Shown: one piece after another, positions 1 through 8,268 of the stretch | How positions within the stretch are numbered: position 1 is the stretch's first letter | Layout: each line of letters opens with the position of its first letter | Source of the DNA: Flavobacteriales bacterium | GTDB lineage: Bacteria; Bacteroidota; Bacteroidia; JACJYZ01 | Assembly: GCA_020435415.1 (NCBI GenBank) | Contig: JAGQZQ010000018.1 | Location: 1-42,756 of the forward strand | Reading direction: 5' to 3' | Length of the DNA stretch: 42,756 bases | Program-made: the position numbers and the translations under genes | Notes under the pieces: generated by a model | Told to the model about the DNA's origin: nothing | The model's database searches: none | Seen by the model: the letters and a program-made list of their open reading frames with translations, nothing else

Positions 1-4
1 TATG

Positions 5-90
5 CTCCACCCCTGAAGTAGAAAAGCCGGGATATGATGTCCCGGCTTTTTCTATATGTACTACTCCGGCTTTTCACTTCAGGGGTGGAG
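5..90 (+). repeat. Near-perfect 25-bp inverted repeat enclosing a smaller hairpin
   Basis: Bases 5-30 are the reverse complement of 66-90 apart from one extra A at position 20 or 21. The left arm also takes part in a second, tighter hairpin (22-50), so the two structures compete. The block lies directly before another stem (92-128) and the GIY-YIG gene, and looks like one structured unit with it. Seen directly; a mobile or regulatory role is inference. Confidence 0.75.
22..53 (+). terminator. Rho-independent terminator-like hairpin
   Basis: An 11-bp perfect stem (22-32 with 40-50) around a 7-nt loop is followed by TTCT/T-rich sequence. It would terminate a plus-strand gene lying to the left of the window. 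The A-rich 5' flank also makes it usable on the minus strand. Confidence 0.6.
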
Positions 91-91
91 T

Positions 92-128
92 CCCGAAGCG
101 AACGACCAAAGGGAGTTCTGCTTCGGGG
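92..128 (+). repeat. Second hairpin, just upstream of the nuclease
   Basis: CCCGAAGC-GAAC at 92-103 can pair with GTTC-T-GCTTCGGG near 115-127, giving an 8+4 bp stem with a single bulged T and a loop of about 11 nt. It follows the 5-90 inverted repeat without a gap and precedes the nuclease start by about 50 nt. The reading frame of the nuclease stays open through it back to position 34. Confidence 0.6.
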
Positions 129-180
129 CAGTTCTTCTTGCTTCTGTTATATTTGTTCAGAGGGCACTAATTTTTTTACC

Positions 181-513
181 ATGCCCTTACCTTATTGCGT
201 CTACATTTTATTTAGCCAGAAAGATCATCTGCTTTACGTGGGTTATACGAGCAACCTTGAAAAACGATTGTTATATCATCACCAGGGAAAAACCAAAAGT
301 ACTGCCAACCGACAACCACTGAGACTCATATTCTGCGAATTTTATCTTTTCAAAAAGGATGCCCTCAAACGGGAATCATATTTCAAAAAGACTGCAGGCA
401 AAAAAGCACTGCAACTCATGCTTGCCTCAACATTCACTCAATTGAACTACAAGGGAAACCCTACCGTGATAAATTTGTTAAAGGAGAACCCTGAAATCGA
501 ACCGAACGAATGA
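181..513 (+). CDS. Small stand-alone GIY-YIG nuclease
   Basis: This 110-residue protein belongs to the single-domain GIY-YIG nuclease family (UPF0213/YhbQ-like). The domain fills the protein: VYIL (7-10) replaces the GIY triplet, YVG lies at 19-21, R29 fits the conserved arginine and E65 in LKRE fits the metal-binding glutamate. The reading frame is open back to 34, but the upstream 49 residues come from hairpin sequence and do not look like protein, so the ATG at 181 is preferred; the GIY-YIG fold starts almost at once after it. Such short proteins are frequent in Bacteroidota and their role is unsettled (repair, mobile element or RNA/DNA structure cleavage). It stands alone between structured repeats. 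Family confidence is high and function low. Confidence 0.85.
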   Translation: MPLPYCVYILFSQKDHLLYVGYTSNLEKRLLYHHQGKTKSTANRQPLRLIFCEFYLFKKDALKRESYFKKTAGKKALQLMLASTFTQLNYKGNPTVINLLKENPEIEPNE

Positions 514-520
514 GTCCATT

Positions 521-832
521 GTATACCGTAATTTCCCAGTCTGCCGTAGCTTGTCGGCGATGCCGTTAGGCGAAGGTTGCACCTTCGTCTTGCTATTTTG
601 TAGCATCCGCTACGGGAACCTGACTGTTCACGATTAGCCGTTACGAGCTGTTCCGGTGAATGCCAATAGCTAACAGCTACTTTTCACCATCTAAGAAACA
701 CGTATCTTGTATGCTGTATGTGGCAAAGGGCATTTACAGTAGCTGCAAGCTACCCGATAGACAGACGAAGGTACAACCTTCGCCTAACTCACAACCGGTC
801 ATATCGGCAAGCCCCAGAGAACGGGGTATACA
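521..832. repeat. ~310-bp inverted-repeat element made of hairpins
   Basis: This fills most of the gene-free stretch 514-893. The two ends are diverged inverted copies: GTATACC at 521 and GGTATAC near 826; a 25-nt arm at 566-590 matches 763-787 inverted with one mismatch; GTAGC-loop-GCTAC hairpins lie at 600-613 and 739-753. Each 25-nt arm is itself a hairpin (GAAGGT-ACCTTC). The central part, about 615-735, has no convincing gene. The layout resembles a MITE or REP-like intergenic unit; mobility is inferred and no target-site duplication was identified. Confidence 0.6.
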
Positions 833-893
833 GCGTGTGTCATACGTCCGGTACCTGCACAATTTTTATCTTTCCGTCAAAGAACACCATCAC

Positions 894-1577
894 TTGAAAA
901 TATTGCTCATAGAAGACGAAGCCAAGGTCTCCGCCCTGCTGAAGAAGGGACTGGAAGAGCAGGGGCATGATGTGAAAGTCGCGTTCGACGGTAACTCCGG
1001 ACTTGCACTTTATCGCCAGTCCGAATGTGACCTCATCATCATGGATATTGTGATGCCTGGTATATCCGGGTTAGAATTATGCCGGAAGATCAGGGAAAGC
1101 GGCAATGACTATACACCCATTCTCATGCTCACAGCACTTGGCACCACAGAAGACATTGTGGAGGGACTCAATACAGGCGCCGATGATTACCTGACCAAAC
1201 CCTTCCGGTTCAAAGAACTGCTTGCAAGAATCAATGCGCTTGGAAGAATGCATAAAAAGGTGAAAGCACCGGAAAAGATACTGACTGCCGGAGACCTGGA
1301 ATTGCATACCGCTTTGAAAGAAGTACGCCGTGCTGGCATCCCGGTTGATCTGACCGCATTGGAATACCGGCTTCTGGAATATCTGATGATCAACAAGAAC
1401 CGGGTCGTATCCAGGATCGATATTCTGGAGAACGTGTGGCACGACAATGTGGATGTGACATCCAACATTGTAGAGGTTTACATCAGCTACCTGAGGAACA
1501 AGATCGATAAGAACCATACACCAAAACTGATCCGTACCATCATCGGTATGGGATATGCTATCAAAGATCAGGGATGA
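894..1577 (+). CDS. OmpR/PhoB-family response regulator
   Basis: This is a 227-residue DNA-binding response regulator. The receiver domain spans about 1-115, with acidic residues E7/D8, phosphoacceptor D51, T80 and K102. A winged-helix output domain follows at about 130-225. The start is a TTG at 894, which gives the usual N-terminus MKILLIEDEAKV and the usual family length; the in-frame extension back to 660 reads through the repeat element and is rejected. Its last bases overlap the kinase start as ATGA, so the two are translated together and form a cognate pair. No Shine-Dalgarno sequence is evident. TATCTTTC (867-874) differs by one base from the Bacteroidota -7 consensus. The signal sensed and target genes cannot be read from the sequence; the adjacent SulP operon is a possible target. 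Confidence 0.9.
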   Translation: MKILLIEDEAKVSALLKKGLEEQGHDVKVAFDGNSGLALYRQSECDLIIMDIVMPGISGLELCRKIRESGNDYTPILMLTALGTTEDIVEGLNTGADDYLTKPFRFKELLARINALGRMHKKVKAPEKILTAGDLELHTALKEVRRAGIPVDLTALEYRLLEYLMINKNRVVSRIDILENVWHDNVDVTSNIVEVYISYLRNKIDKNHTPKLIRTIIGMGYAIKDQG

Positions 1578-2929
1578 AGATCCGACACAAGCTTTCATTA
1601 TTCTTTTCGCTGGCCGGAGCCTCCATCCTCTTGCTGTTTGGCATCGCCGTTTACCTGTTCTCATCGAATCACAGGGAAGAAGCGTTTGACAATAGGATTT
1701 CCCAGCGTGTCAACATCACGGAAAAGATGTTCCTTGAAAGAGACGCTTTTACAAAGGAAGAATTTGAAACGATCAAGGAACAATTCCTGCATACCTTACC
1801 TGAAGAGCACGAGGATGTGATCGCTCTTTCGGAGAACCCTGAAAAACACGACCGCTATTCGCAGGCTTTTATCCACAAAACCGTTCAGGAGAAAATGGTG
1901 GTTTTCCGGAATGGCGATCGCCAGGGGATTTCGAAACTCTTTCATGTGGATGGAACCGACTACATCGTTGTTGTCACCGCCATCGACAAGGAGGGATTGG
2001 AAAAACTCACTTACCTCAAAGGTATCATAGCCATCAGCTTGTTTGTCGGCATCCTCCTCTTTACGCTGCTTAGCATTCCCATATCCGAGAAGATCATACA
2101 ACCGCTATCCTATAAGATCAGGCTGGCCAATATGATCAGTGAAAATAACCTGCATCAGAGGCTCACCGGAATTTCATCCAACGATGAGATCGGAGAGCTT
2201 GCCGTTGCTTTCAACGGCCTGCTGGATCGGATTGAAAGTGCATTTGAAGCCAAGAAGTCCTTCATATCAAACGCCTCCCATGAGATTCGGAATCCGCTCA
2301 CTGCGATTATCAATGAAACGGATATCGCCCTTGAAAAGGAAAGGACTGTGGAGGACTACCGTGAGGCATTGCATTCCATCTCCCAGGAAGCAGAACGCCT
2401 GAACCTGTTAGCCGATAATCTGCTGGAGCTCTCAAAAGTGAACTACTCGCTGACTCCGCTTCGCTTTGAATTTCTTCCCCTCAGGTCATTACTTCATGAG
2501 GTCGTCGCCAAGATCGGGTTTACCAGACCAGAAAGCCAGATTACACTTTCTGACAGCACACCTGAGTTGGAAGCAGGAATCTGGGGGAACCGCAACCTGA
2601 TGTTCACCGCCTTGCTGAACATCATTGACAATGCCTGTAAGTTTTCTTCCAATGCACCGGTCGGTATCGACTTGTTCATGGAAGATAACCAAATCGGGAT
2701 CACCGTGACCGACCAGGGCATAGGGATCCCGGAAGAGGAGATCGCACTTATCACCGAACCATTCTTCCGATCATCAAATGCCCGCACCACCAGTGGATCA
2801 GGCATTGGCATAACCCTGGCTGCCAAGATCATTCAGATACACAGGGGAATGCTCAGAATTGATTCCGTGGTCAGTTCCGGTACCAGCGTAACCATTACGC
2901 TTCCCACCGAAGAACACCTGAAGGCATAG
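1574..2929 (+). CDS. Sensor histidine kinase (HAMP-HisKA-HATPase)
   Basis: This 451-residue inner-membrane kinase is the partner of the preceding regulator (4-nt ATGA overlap). TM1 is about 8-30, the periplasmic domain about 31-147 and TM2 about 148-169, followed by a HAMP linker to about 225. The dimerisation helix carries phospho-acceptor H236 in SNASHEIRNPL. The ATPase domain has N353 (N box), DQGIG at 380-384 and GSGIGI at 408-413. The order and length are those of classical OmpR-linked kinases of the CusS/ArlS type. The roughly 117-residue sensor domain has no cysteine or histidine cluster that would point to a metal. Ligand unknown. Confidence 0.9.
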   Translation: MKIRHKLSLFFSLAGASILLLFGIAVYLFSSNHREEAFDNRISQRVNITEKMFLERDAFTKEEFETIKEQFLHTLPEEHEDVIALSENPEKHDRYSQAFIHKTVQEKMVVFRNGDRQGISKLFHVDGTDYIVVVTAIDKEGLEKLTYLKGIIAISLFVGILLFTLLSIPISEKIIQPLSYKIRLANMISENNLHQRLTGISSNDEIGELAVAFNGLLDRIESAFEAKKSFISNASHEIRNPLTAIINETDIALEKERTVEDYREALHSISQEAERLNLLADNLLELSKVNYSLTPLRFEFLPLRSLLHEVVAKIGFTRPESQITLSDSTPELEAGIWGNRNLMFTALLNIIDNACKFSSNAPVGIDLFMEDNQIGITVTDQGIGIPEEEIALITEPFFRSSNARTTSGSGIGITLAAKIIQIHRGMLRIDSVVSSGTSVTITLPTEEHLKA

Positions 2930-3051
2930 TTGCTTTTGCAGATCGTGATAACCCTGTTTCCATAACCTGATATCACACTAATCCCATTCTAATATCCGCC
3001 TTAAACACCTCTAAGACGGTCTGCTTAGCATTGCCATAAATTAAAAAGACA

Positions 3052-4596
3052 ATGCAAACAGCAAAAGGAATGGGAAGGCCCACGCAACAGGACATCTTCT
3101 CAGGTGTAGTGGTATTTCTTGTGGCACTTCCATTGTGCCTGGGGATTGCACTGGCCAGTGGTGCCCCTTTATTTGCCGGATTGATAGCCGGCATTATCGG
3201 AGGAATTGTGGTGGGTGCAATAAGCAATTCTCAATTGGGTGTGAGCGGTCCCGCTGCAGGACTTGCCGTGATTGTGCTCACGGCCATAGAATCGCTTGGT
3301 GGTTATCAAACTTTTCTGGCGGCCGTGGTGGTGGCCGGACTGATACAACTGGTACTGGGGCTACTCAAGGCCGGGATCATCGGGCATTTCTTTCCGACCT
3401 CCGTCATCAAAGGTATGCTCTCCGGCATCGGAGTGATCATTGTTTTGAAAGAAATCCCTCATGCTGTCGGATACGACAAAGATTATATGGGTGATCTGTC
3501 TTTCGACCAACCGGACAGTGAGAATACTTTCTCGGAATTTTTGGTCATGCTCGACTATATCACCCCCGGCGCCGTGGCGGTAAGTATTGGGGCGCTGTTG
3601 CTCATCATACTTTGGGACCAGGTTCTTGTAAAACGATTCAGTGTACTGAAGATCGCACCCGGTGCGCTGGTGGCAGTAATTGGTGGCATTATATTCACCA
3701 ATGCCGTGAATCCGGACAGCCTGTTTGCCATTACAAAAGAACATTTGGTGAGTGTACCGGTAACAGACGATCCGAAAGCATTCTTCAGCTTCTTTACACT
3801 TCCAAAAATTGCGGATTTCGCTAAGATGGAGGTATGGACCACCGGTATTCTTATGGCGGTGATCGCCAGCCTGGAGACCTTGCTCTCGGTGGAAGCGATT
3901 GATAAGCTTGATCCGAAGAAAAGGGTCACCGGCAAAAACCTGGAACTGCTGGCCCAGGGCACAGGCAATATCGTTTCAGGGCTGATCGGCGGACTTCCCA
4001 TCACACAGGTTATTGTCCGCAGCTCCGCCAACGTTCAATCCGGTGGGGACAGTAAACGCTCCACAATTATCCACGGCTTCCTGCTTCTCATCTGTATCAT
4101 TCTCATCCCTGTTTTGCTGAATATGATTCCGTTGGCTGTCCTTGCAAGTGTGCTGTTCATCGTTGGTTACAAACTGGCCAAACCATCGCTTTTCAAACAG
4201 ATGTATAAAGCCGGATGGGAGCAATTCGTACCGTTTATCGTAACGATTGCCGGGGTGGTATTCACAGACTTGCTGAAGGGGATACTGATGGGTTTGGCCG
4301 TAGCGATATTCATCATCCTGCGGAACAGCTATCGCAACTCTCATTTTCTTCACATGGAAGAAGCGGGCAATGGAGAGAAAAAAATAAAGATGACGCTGGC
4401 CGAAGAAGTAACCTTTCTTAACAAGGGTGCGGTAAGGCATGCGCTGGATAGTTTACCATCCGGATCCAGTCTTTCCATAGACATGAGCAAGTCATTTCGC
4501 ATTGATCCCGACGTGATGGAGATCATAAATGATTTCCGTGAAACGTCCGCAGAACGTGACATTAGTGTAGAGCTCATCTCATCCGCGAAGCCATGA
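3052..4596 (+). CDS. SulP-family anion permease with STAS domain
   Basis: This 514-residue inner-membrane transporter belongs to SulP/SLC26. The N-terminus starts the transport domain immediately (QQDIFSGVVVFLVALPLCLGI) with the conserved GPAAGL stretch (about 65-70). Some 10-12 hydrophobic segments run to about residue 430, and a C-terminal STAS domain (about 440-510) contains the SIDMSKSFRIDPDVMEII region. Known SulP substrates are sulfate, bicarbonate, chloride or dicarboxylates; the sequence alone does not decide. The stop overlaps the next start as ATGA, so the downstream USP-like protein is probably co-translated. An alternative start at 3070 would remove six residues. No consensus promoter stands out in the 122-bp gap upstream. 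Confidence 0.92.
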   Translation: MQTAKGMGRPTQQDIFSGVVVFLVALPLCLGIALASGAPLFAGLIAGIIGGIVVGAISNSQLGVSGPAAGLAVIVLTAIESLGGYQTFLAAVVVAGLIQLVLGLLKAGIIGHFFPTSVIKGMLSGIGVIIVLKEIPHAVGYDKDYMGDLSFDQPDSENTFSEFLVMLDYITPGAVAVSIGALLLIILWDQVLVKRFSVLKIAPGALVAVIGGIIFTNAVNPDSLFAITKEHLVSVPVTDDPKAFFSFFTLPKIADFAKMEVWTTGILMAVIASLETLLSVEAIDKLDPKKRVTGKNLELLAQGTGNIVSGLIGGLPITQVIVRSSANVQSGGDSKRSTIIHGFLLLICIILIPVLLNMIPLAVLASVLFIVGYKLAKPSLFKQMYKAGWEQFVPFIVTIAGVVFTDLLKGILMGLAVAIFIILRNSYRNSHFLHMEEAGNGEKKIKMTLAEEVTFLNKGAVRHALDSLPSGSSLSIDMSKSFRIDPDVMEIINDFRETSAERDISVELISSAKP

Positions 4597-5426
4597 TCAA
4601 CAGAAGAACGAAGATCCTGATCCCTGGTGATTTCGAACGTACATTCTTCACGCCCGCTCAAACATATTATATCAGATCAATTGCCGGGGCATGTCATGCA
4701 CATATCCGGTTAATACATCTGAGTTCTACCCATGACTACTTCCAGGGAGATAATCCCTACGCTTTTCTCAGGTCATATCAGTCCACCCACAGTGCCGTAG
4801 AGCGCAACACACAGCGGCTTTCGGCGCAGCTTAAGAAACAGGGATTGGAAGTGGATTATGTTATCACCGGATACGGGAATCAGATGAAAGAACTGCTTGA
4901 TCAGATCATTCTGTTTTCCCCTGACTTTGTGATACTGCGAAAGAAGCGTGGGTTAGCACCGGATCATCACAAACTGCTCTCAAAGATACCGGTACTCTGT
5001 ATTCCCGAATCACCACCCCAATGTCTGCCATCACGTCTTGCCCTGCTTGAAACCGACACCGAACCGGCAGACATGAAGAAGTTGGATTTTTTTTTCCGGC
5101 TCACCCGCAACCTGACAGGCAGTCTGGTCATCCTGGATCGCAAGCATAAACCGGGCATGCAAATCAATGGTGACCGGGTCATGCACGCAAATAACATCAA
5201 CCGACAATACGGTATCAACATAGAAACTGTGACGCGGTTCAATCATACGGGGCCACGAAAAAATAATGCGAACCACCAAATGGATGAGGCGGACCTTCCG
5301 TTTGTCTTATGGAAGAATAAAAGTACAGTTACCAGATTATTGGGAGATCAAGGCCTCAGGAAGCTTTTGAGAACCACCGAGAAACCTTTCTTCATTTACT
5401 CTCCGGAGACCCGTTCAGGAAAATAA
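4593..5426 (+). CDS. Degenerate universal-stress-like protein coupled to SulP
   Basis: This 277-residue cytoplasmic protein has no signal peptide or membrane segment. The first ~140 residues resemble a UspA fold: TKILIPGDF at the first strand, an alpha/beta pattern, then FVILRKKRG and IPVLCIPES where Usp proteins have strand 4 and 5. The ATP-binding G-2x-G-9x-G(S/T) motif is absent, so nucleotide binding is doubtful. The C-terminal half (about 145-277) may be a second, more eroded copy. It overlaps the SulP gene by 4 nt (ATGA), suggesting a role in controlling the transporter. A run of nine T at 5087-5095 encodes part of three consecutive phenylalanines and is a possible slippage site. Family assignment is moderate. 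Confidence 0.65.
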   Translation: MINRRTKILIPGDFERTFFTPAQTYYIRSIAGACHAHIRLIHLSSTHDYFQGDNPYAFLRSYQSTHSAVERNTQRLSAQLKKQGLEVDYVITGYGNQMKELLDQIILFSPDFVILRKKRGLAPDHHKLLSKIPVLCIPESPPQCLPSRLALLETDTEPADMKKLDFFFRLTRNLTGSLVILDRKHKPGMQINGDRVMHANNINRQYGINIETVTRFNHTGPRKNNANHQMDEADLPFVLWKNKSTVTRLLGDQGLRKLLRTTEKPFFIYSPETRSGK

Positions 5427-5464
5427 CCCCTCCAAAGCATTTACCGGTACTGCATGCTGTAATC

Positions 5465-6943
5465 TTATACCCTGAATCTTAAAAAGCCGAAGCTCATGGA
5501 AAGGGTTGGATTGTTCGGGGAGAAATACGTAAGCACATCTCTTGTAGCGATGCCCATTTCCCAGCCGCCGTTCTCTCCCATCAAGATGCCTATACCTGCC
5601 GGCAGATTGAAACCATAATTACCTCCGACGATCAATCCGGAAGAAAGCCTGAGCCATGGTAGCGCCCGAAAATCCAGTCCGGCTGCAACCAGCGGATTTT
5701 CAATATTACCGGGTTCGGTATTCGCGGGCATGACGGCATCAATACCCACTTCCAGTTTTTCACTGAACATGATGCTGGCACCTGCGCGGATTACCGTGGG
5801 TAACTTTTCTTTTCGTTCCACCACACCATCCCAGTTAAATGTGCCGCTATCGCTCAGAATTTTCGGGGCCTCTGCAAAGATGTTATAGCTTTCAAAACCA
5901 CCGGAATTGGTGTTAATGACAAGCGTGTCATTCATCTGGTAAACGTTGCCATCCCAGGTCATGCTGCCCATATCGGTCATCGCTGCAGATATCTTCACAT
6001 TATCATTAAGGGTGAGTGTCAAACCCAGGTCGATACCCATCCCGGAACCCACCGTATTGGGGAGTCCACCGGATTGTTCAACTGCCGAAGGATTCGCATC
6101 GCCCGCACTTCCGTAGTCGATATCAAGGAAGGGGGTAACCGCTGAGAAGGCGCTGAGTTGGTTGTTTTCCGAGCCAATGTCGATAATGGCAACTCCTGCC
6201 AGGTATTTAAAACCGATCCCACCGAAAAGGGCCAGTTTATCCCCTTCACCTTCATCCTTGGCGACACCGAATAACTTCACTCCGTAAGCGAAATTGAATT
6301 CCCTGACCCATGACATGGTCACCCTGGAGCCATTCATCAATGAAGAGATGAGTTTGGGACTTGCGGAGATCCCTGAAGTTACCGAATCGGGATTAAAATT
6401 AGGGTCATTGGCCATAAGGGTGTCACCGTTGGTCATCACCTTCCAGTCAAAGTACGGGGCATTATAACCTAAGAACAGAATGTCAGAAGTGGTTTCATTG
6501 AAAATCGAATACCACTGGATACGTTCCTTGATGCCAAAGGCAAATCCTCCGATCTTTTTTGTATTCACGCCAATTCCGAAAAGGGTCAGATCGGCATTTA
6601 CGCTTACGCCGGCCTGTGCAAACGATCGGGCAGCATCCACCTGATCCTGATAGGTGAATTCATCCGAATCAATATTTCGGATGCTATTTCTGAGATCCGG
6701 TTTGGTGAGAGCTTCACTGTGGATGGAATGCGCCCATTCAAAAAAACCGAAGGACACATGCTTATCAGGATATTTTGAAGGAAGTCCCAGGTTAGCAGGA
6801 TTGATTCCGATGGTCTGATAATCTGTAACGAAAGAAGTGGAAACACCCGCACGGCCGCTGGCCGAGAATACACTGCGTTCCTGTTGGGCCATGATTGCAG
6901 TTGTGCATCCCATAGCCAGTAATAGGATTCCGTATTTTTTCAT
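5465..6943 (-). CDS. Outer-membrane beta-barrel-like protein (DUF5723-like)
   Basis: This 492-residue protein has a signal peptide (about 1-19, ending MAQ). It is followed by sequence typical of Bacteroidota outer-membrane barrels: alternating aromatic/polar strands, GINPANLGLP near residue 46, many glycines, and a final strand ending SMSFGFLRFRV with a C-terminal aromatic-rich pattern. It resembles the DUF5723 family by its PANLG motif and size; function unknown. It is transcribed alone on the minus strand, convergent with the SulP operon and downstream of the hppD terminator. TATCTTCG about 35 nt upstream is one base off the -7 consensus. A PorV/FadL-like role is possible but not shown. Confidence 0.7.
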   Translation of the reverse strand: MKKYGILLLAMGCTTAIMAQQERSVFSASGRAGVSTSFVTDYQTIGINPANLGLPSKYPDKHVSFGFFEWAHSIHSEALTKPDLRNSIRNIDSDEFTYQDQVDAARSFAQAGVSVNADLTLFGIGVNTKKIGGFAFGIKERIQWYSIFNETTSDILFLGYNAPYFDWKVMTNGDTLMANDPNFNPDSVTSGISASPKLISSLMNGSRVTMSWVREFNFAYGVKLFGVAKDEGEGDKLALFGGIGFKYLAGVAIIDIGSENNQLSAFSAVTPFLDIDYGSAGDANPSAVEQSGGLPNTVGSGMGIDLGLTLTLNDNVKISAAMTDMGSMTWDGNVYQMNDTLVINTNSGGFESYNIFAEAPKILSDSGTFNWDGVVERKEKLPTVIRAGASIMFSEKLEVGIDAVMPANTEPGNIENPLVAAGLDFRALPWLRLSSGLIVGGNYGFNLPAGIGILMGENGGWEMGIATRDVLTYFSPNNPTLSMSFGFLRFRV

Positions 6944-7002
6944 AGATCGTTTGGGATGAATACTGATCGAAGATAAGAAATTCGTGAAGACCCGGGGATG
7001 GT

Positions 7003-7040
7003 AAAAACAAAAATCCCCCCGCCGATGATGGCAGGGGGAT
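7003..7040 (-). terminator. Terminator of the hmgA-hppD operon
   Basis: Read on the minus strand, an ATCCCCCTGCC / GGCGGGGGGAT stem with a 6-nt loop is followed by TTTTTGTTTTTAC. It lies 27 nt after the hppD stop codon and separates that operon from the barrel-protein gene. Confidence 0.85.
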
Positions 7041-7066
7041 AACAGGTGTTTTAATCAGGGGTATGA

Positions 7067-8212
7067 TTAAAGTGTACCGCGATTTGCCTGCTCACGTTCG
7101 ATGGCTTCAAAGAGCGCTTTGAAATTGCCTTTGCCAAAAGACTTCGCTCCCTTACGCTGGATGATCTCATAAAACAGGGTTGGTCTGTCTTCCACAGGTT
7201 TGGTGAAAATCTGCAGGAGATAGCCTTCATCATCACGATCTATAAGAATGCCCAATTCCTTCAGAGGCTGAAGATCTTCGTCGATCTCCCCTACGCGATC
7301 CAACACTTCGTCATAGTAAGTATCAGGAACATGAAGGAATTCCACGCCTCGTTTTTGCAATTCCGTTACCGTAGCGATGATGTTATCCGTAGCAATGGCA
7401 ACATGCTGTACGCCGGGTCCGCCGTAGAATTCCAGATATTCCTCGATCTGTGATTTCTTTTTGCCTTCGGCCGGTTCGTTGATCGGGAATTTGATGCGAC
7501 CGTTGCCATTGCTCATCACCTTACTCATGAGTGCGGTGTAGTCGGTTGAGATATCCTTATCATCAAATGAAACAAGTTGGGTAAAGCCCATCACGTCCGC
7601 ATAGAACTTGGCCCATTTGTTCATTCCATCCAGCTCTACATTACCCACCATGTGGTCGATGAATTTCAAACCGATAGGTGTGGGGTTATAGTCGGATTTC
7701 CATTCACGGAAACCCGGAAGGAAGATGCCGTTGTAGTTTTTACGCTCAACGAAGATGTGAACCGTTTCACCGTATGTGTAAATACCTGCACGCACCACTT
7801 CTCCATTGTCGTCTTTCTCAACCACCGGTTCCATGAAGGATTTTGCACCTCTTTTTGTAGTTTCTTCATATGCACTGCGGGCGTCATCCACCCAAAGAGC
7901 GACTACTTTTACGCCGTCACCATGTTGCCTGATATGCTCGGCAATGGGACCTTCCGGGGTCAGTGGAGTAGTAAGCACGAGGCGAATCTTATCCTGTTTT
8001 AACACATAGGATGTCTTTTCGCGATCGCCGGTTTCCAGGCCTGAATATGCGCAAGACTGAAAGCCGAATGCGGTCTTATAGTAATGCGCCGCCTGCTTGG
8101 CGTTGCCTACATAGAATTCCACATAATCCGTTCCATTGATGGGAAGGAAATCCTGAGCATCATCGAAAATCTTCTCTGTTCCGTACTCCACATTTTTCAA
8201 GTTTGTTGCCAT
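7067..8212 (-). CDS. hppD: 4-hydroxyphenylpyruvate dioxygenase
   Basis: This 381-residue non-haem Fe(II) dioxygenase converts 4-hydroxyphenylpyruvate to homogentisate in tyrosine breakdown. Two vicinal-oxygen-chelate halves are visible. The metal triad is H187 (FIDHMVGNV), H270 (GPGVQHVAIATDNI) and E349 (TLFYEIIQRKG), and the C-terminal GAKSFGKGNFKALFEAIE helix gates the active site in this family. Length and motifs are normal. It follows hmgA by 56 nt on the same strand, so product and next enzyme are encoded together; a strong terminator follows. Fumarylacetoacetase and maleylacetoacetate isomerase are not in the window. Confidence 0.97.
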   Translation of the reverse strand: MATNLKNVEYGTEKIFDDAQDFLPINGTDYVEFYVGNAKQAAHYYKTAFGFQSCAYSGLETGDREKTSYVLKQDKIRLVLTTPLTPEGPIAEHIRQHGDGVKVVALWVDDARSAYEETTKRGAKSFMEPVVEKDDNGEVVRAGIYTYGETVHIFVERKNYNGIFLPGFREWKSDYNPTPIGLKFIDHMVGNVELDGMNKWAKFYADVMGFTQLVSFDDKDISTDYTALMSKVMSNGNGRIKFPINEPAEGKKKSQIEEYLEFYGGPGVQHVAIATDNIIATVTELQKRGVEFLHVPDTYYDEVLDRVGEIDEDLQPLKELGILIDRDDEGYLLQIFTKPVEDRPTLFYEIIQRKGAKSFGKGNFKALFEAIEREQANRGTL

Positions 8213-8268
8213 AACGATACGTATTTAATGAATGTATAGTTCTTTGCTTTGGGAAAAGGGAAATTGGT

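Noticed and set aside
34-180. N-terminal extension of the GIY-YIG frame
   Set aside because: The added residues derive from hairpin sequence, and the domain begins right after the ATG at 181.
660-893. Extension of the response regulator
   Set aside because: It is read from the inverted-repeat element; the family N-terminus begins at the TTG at 894.
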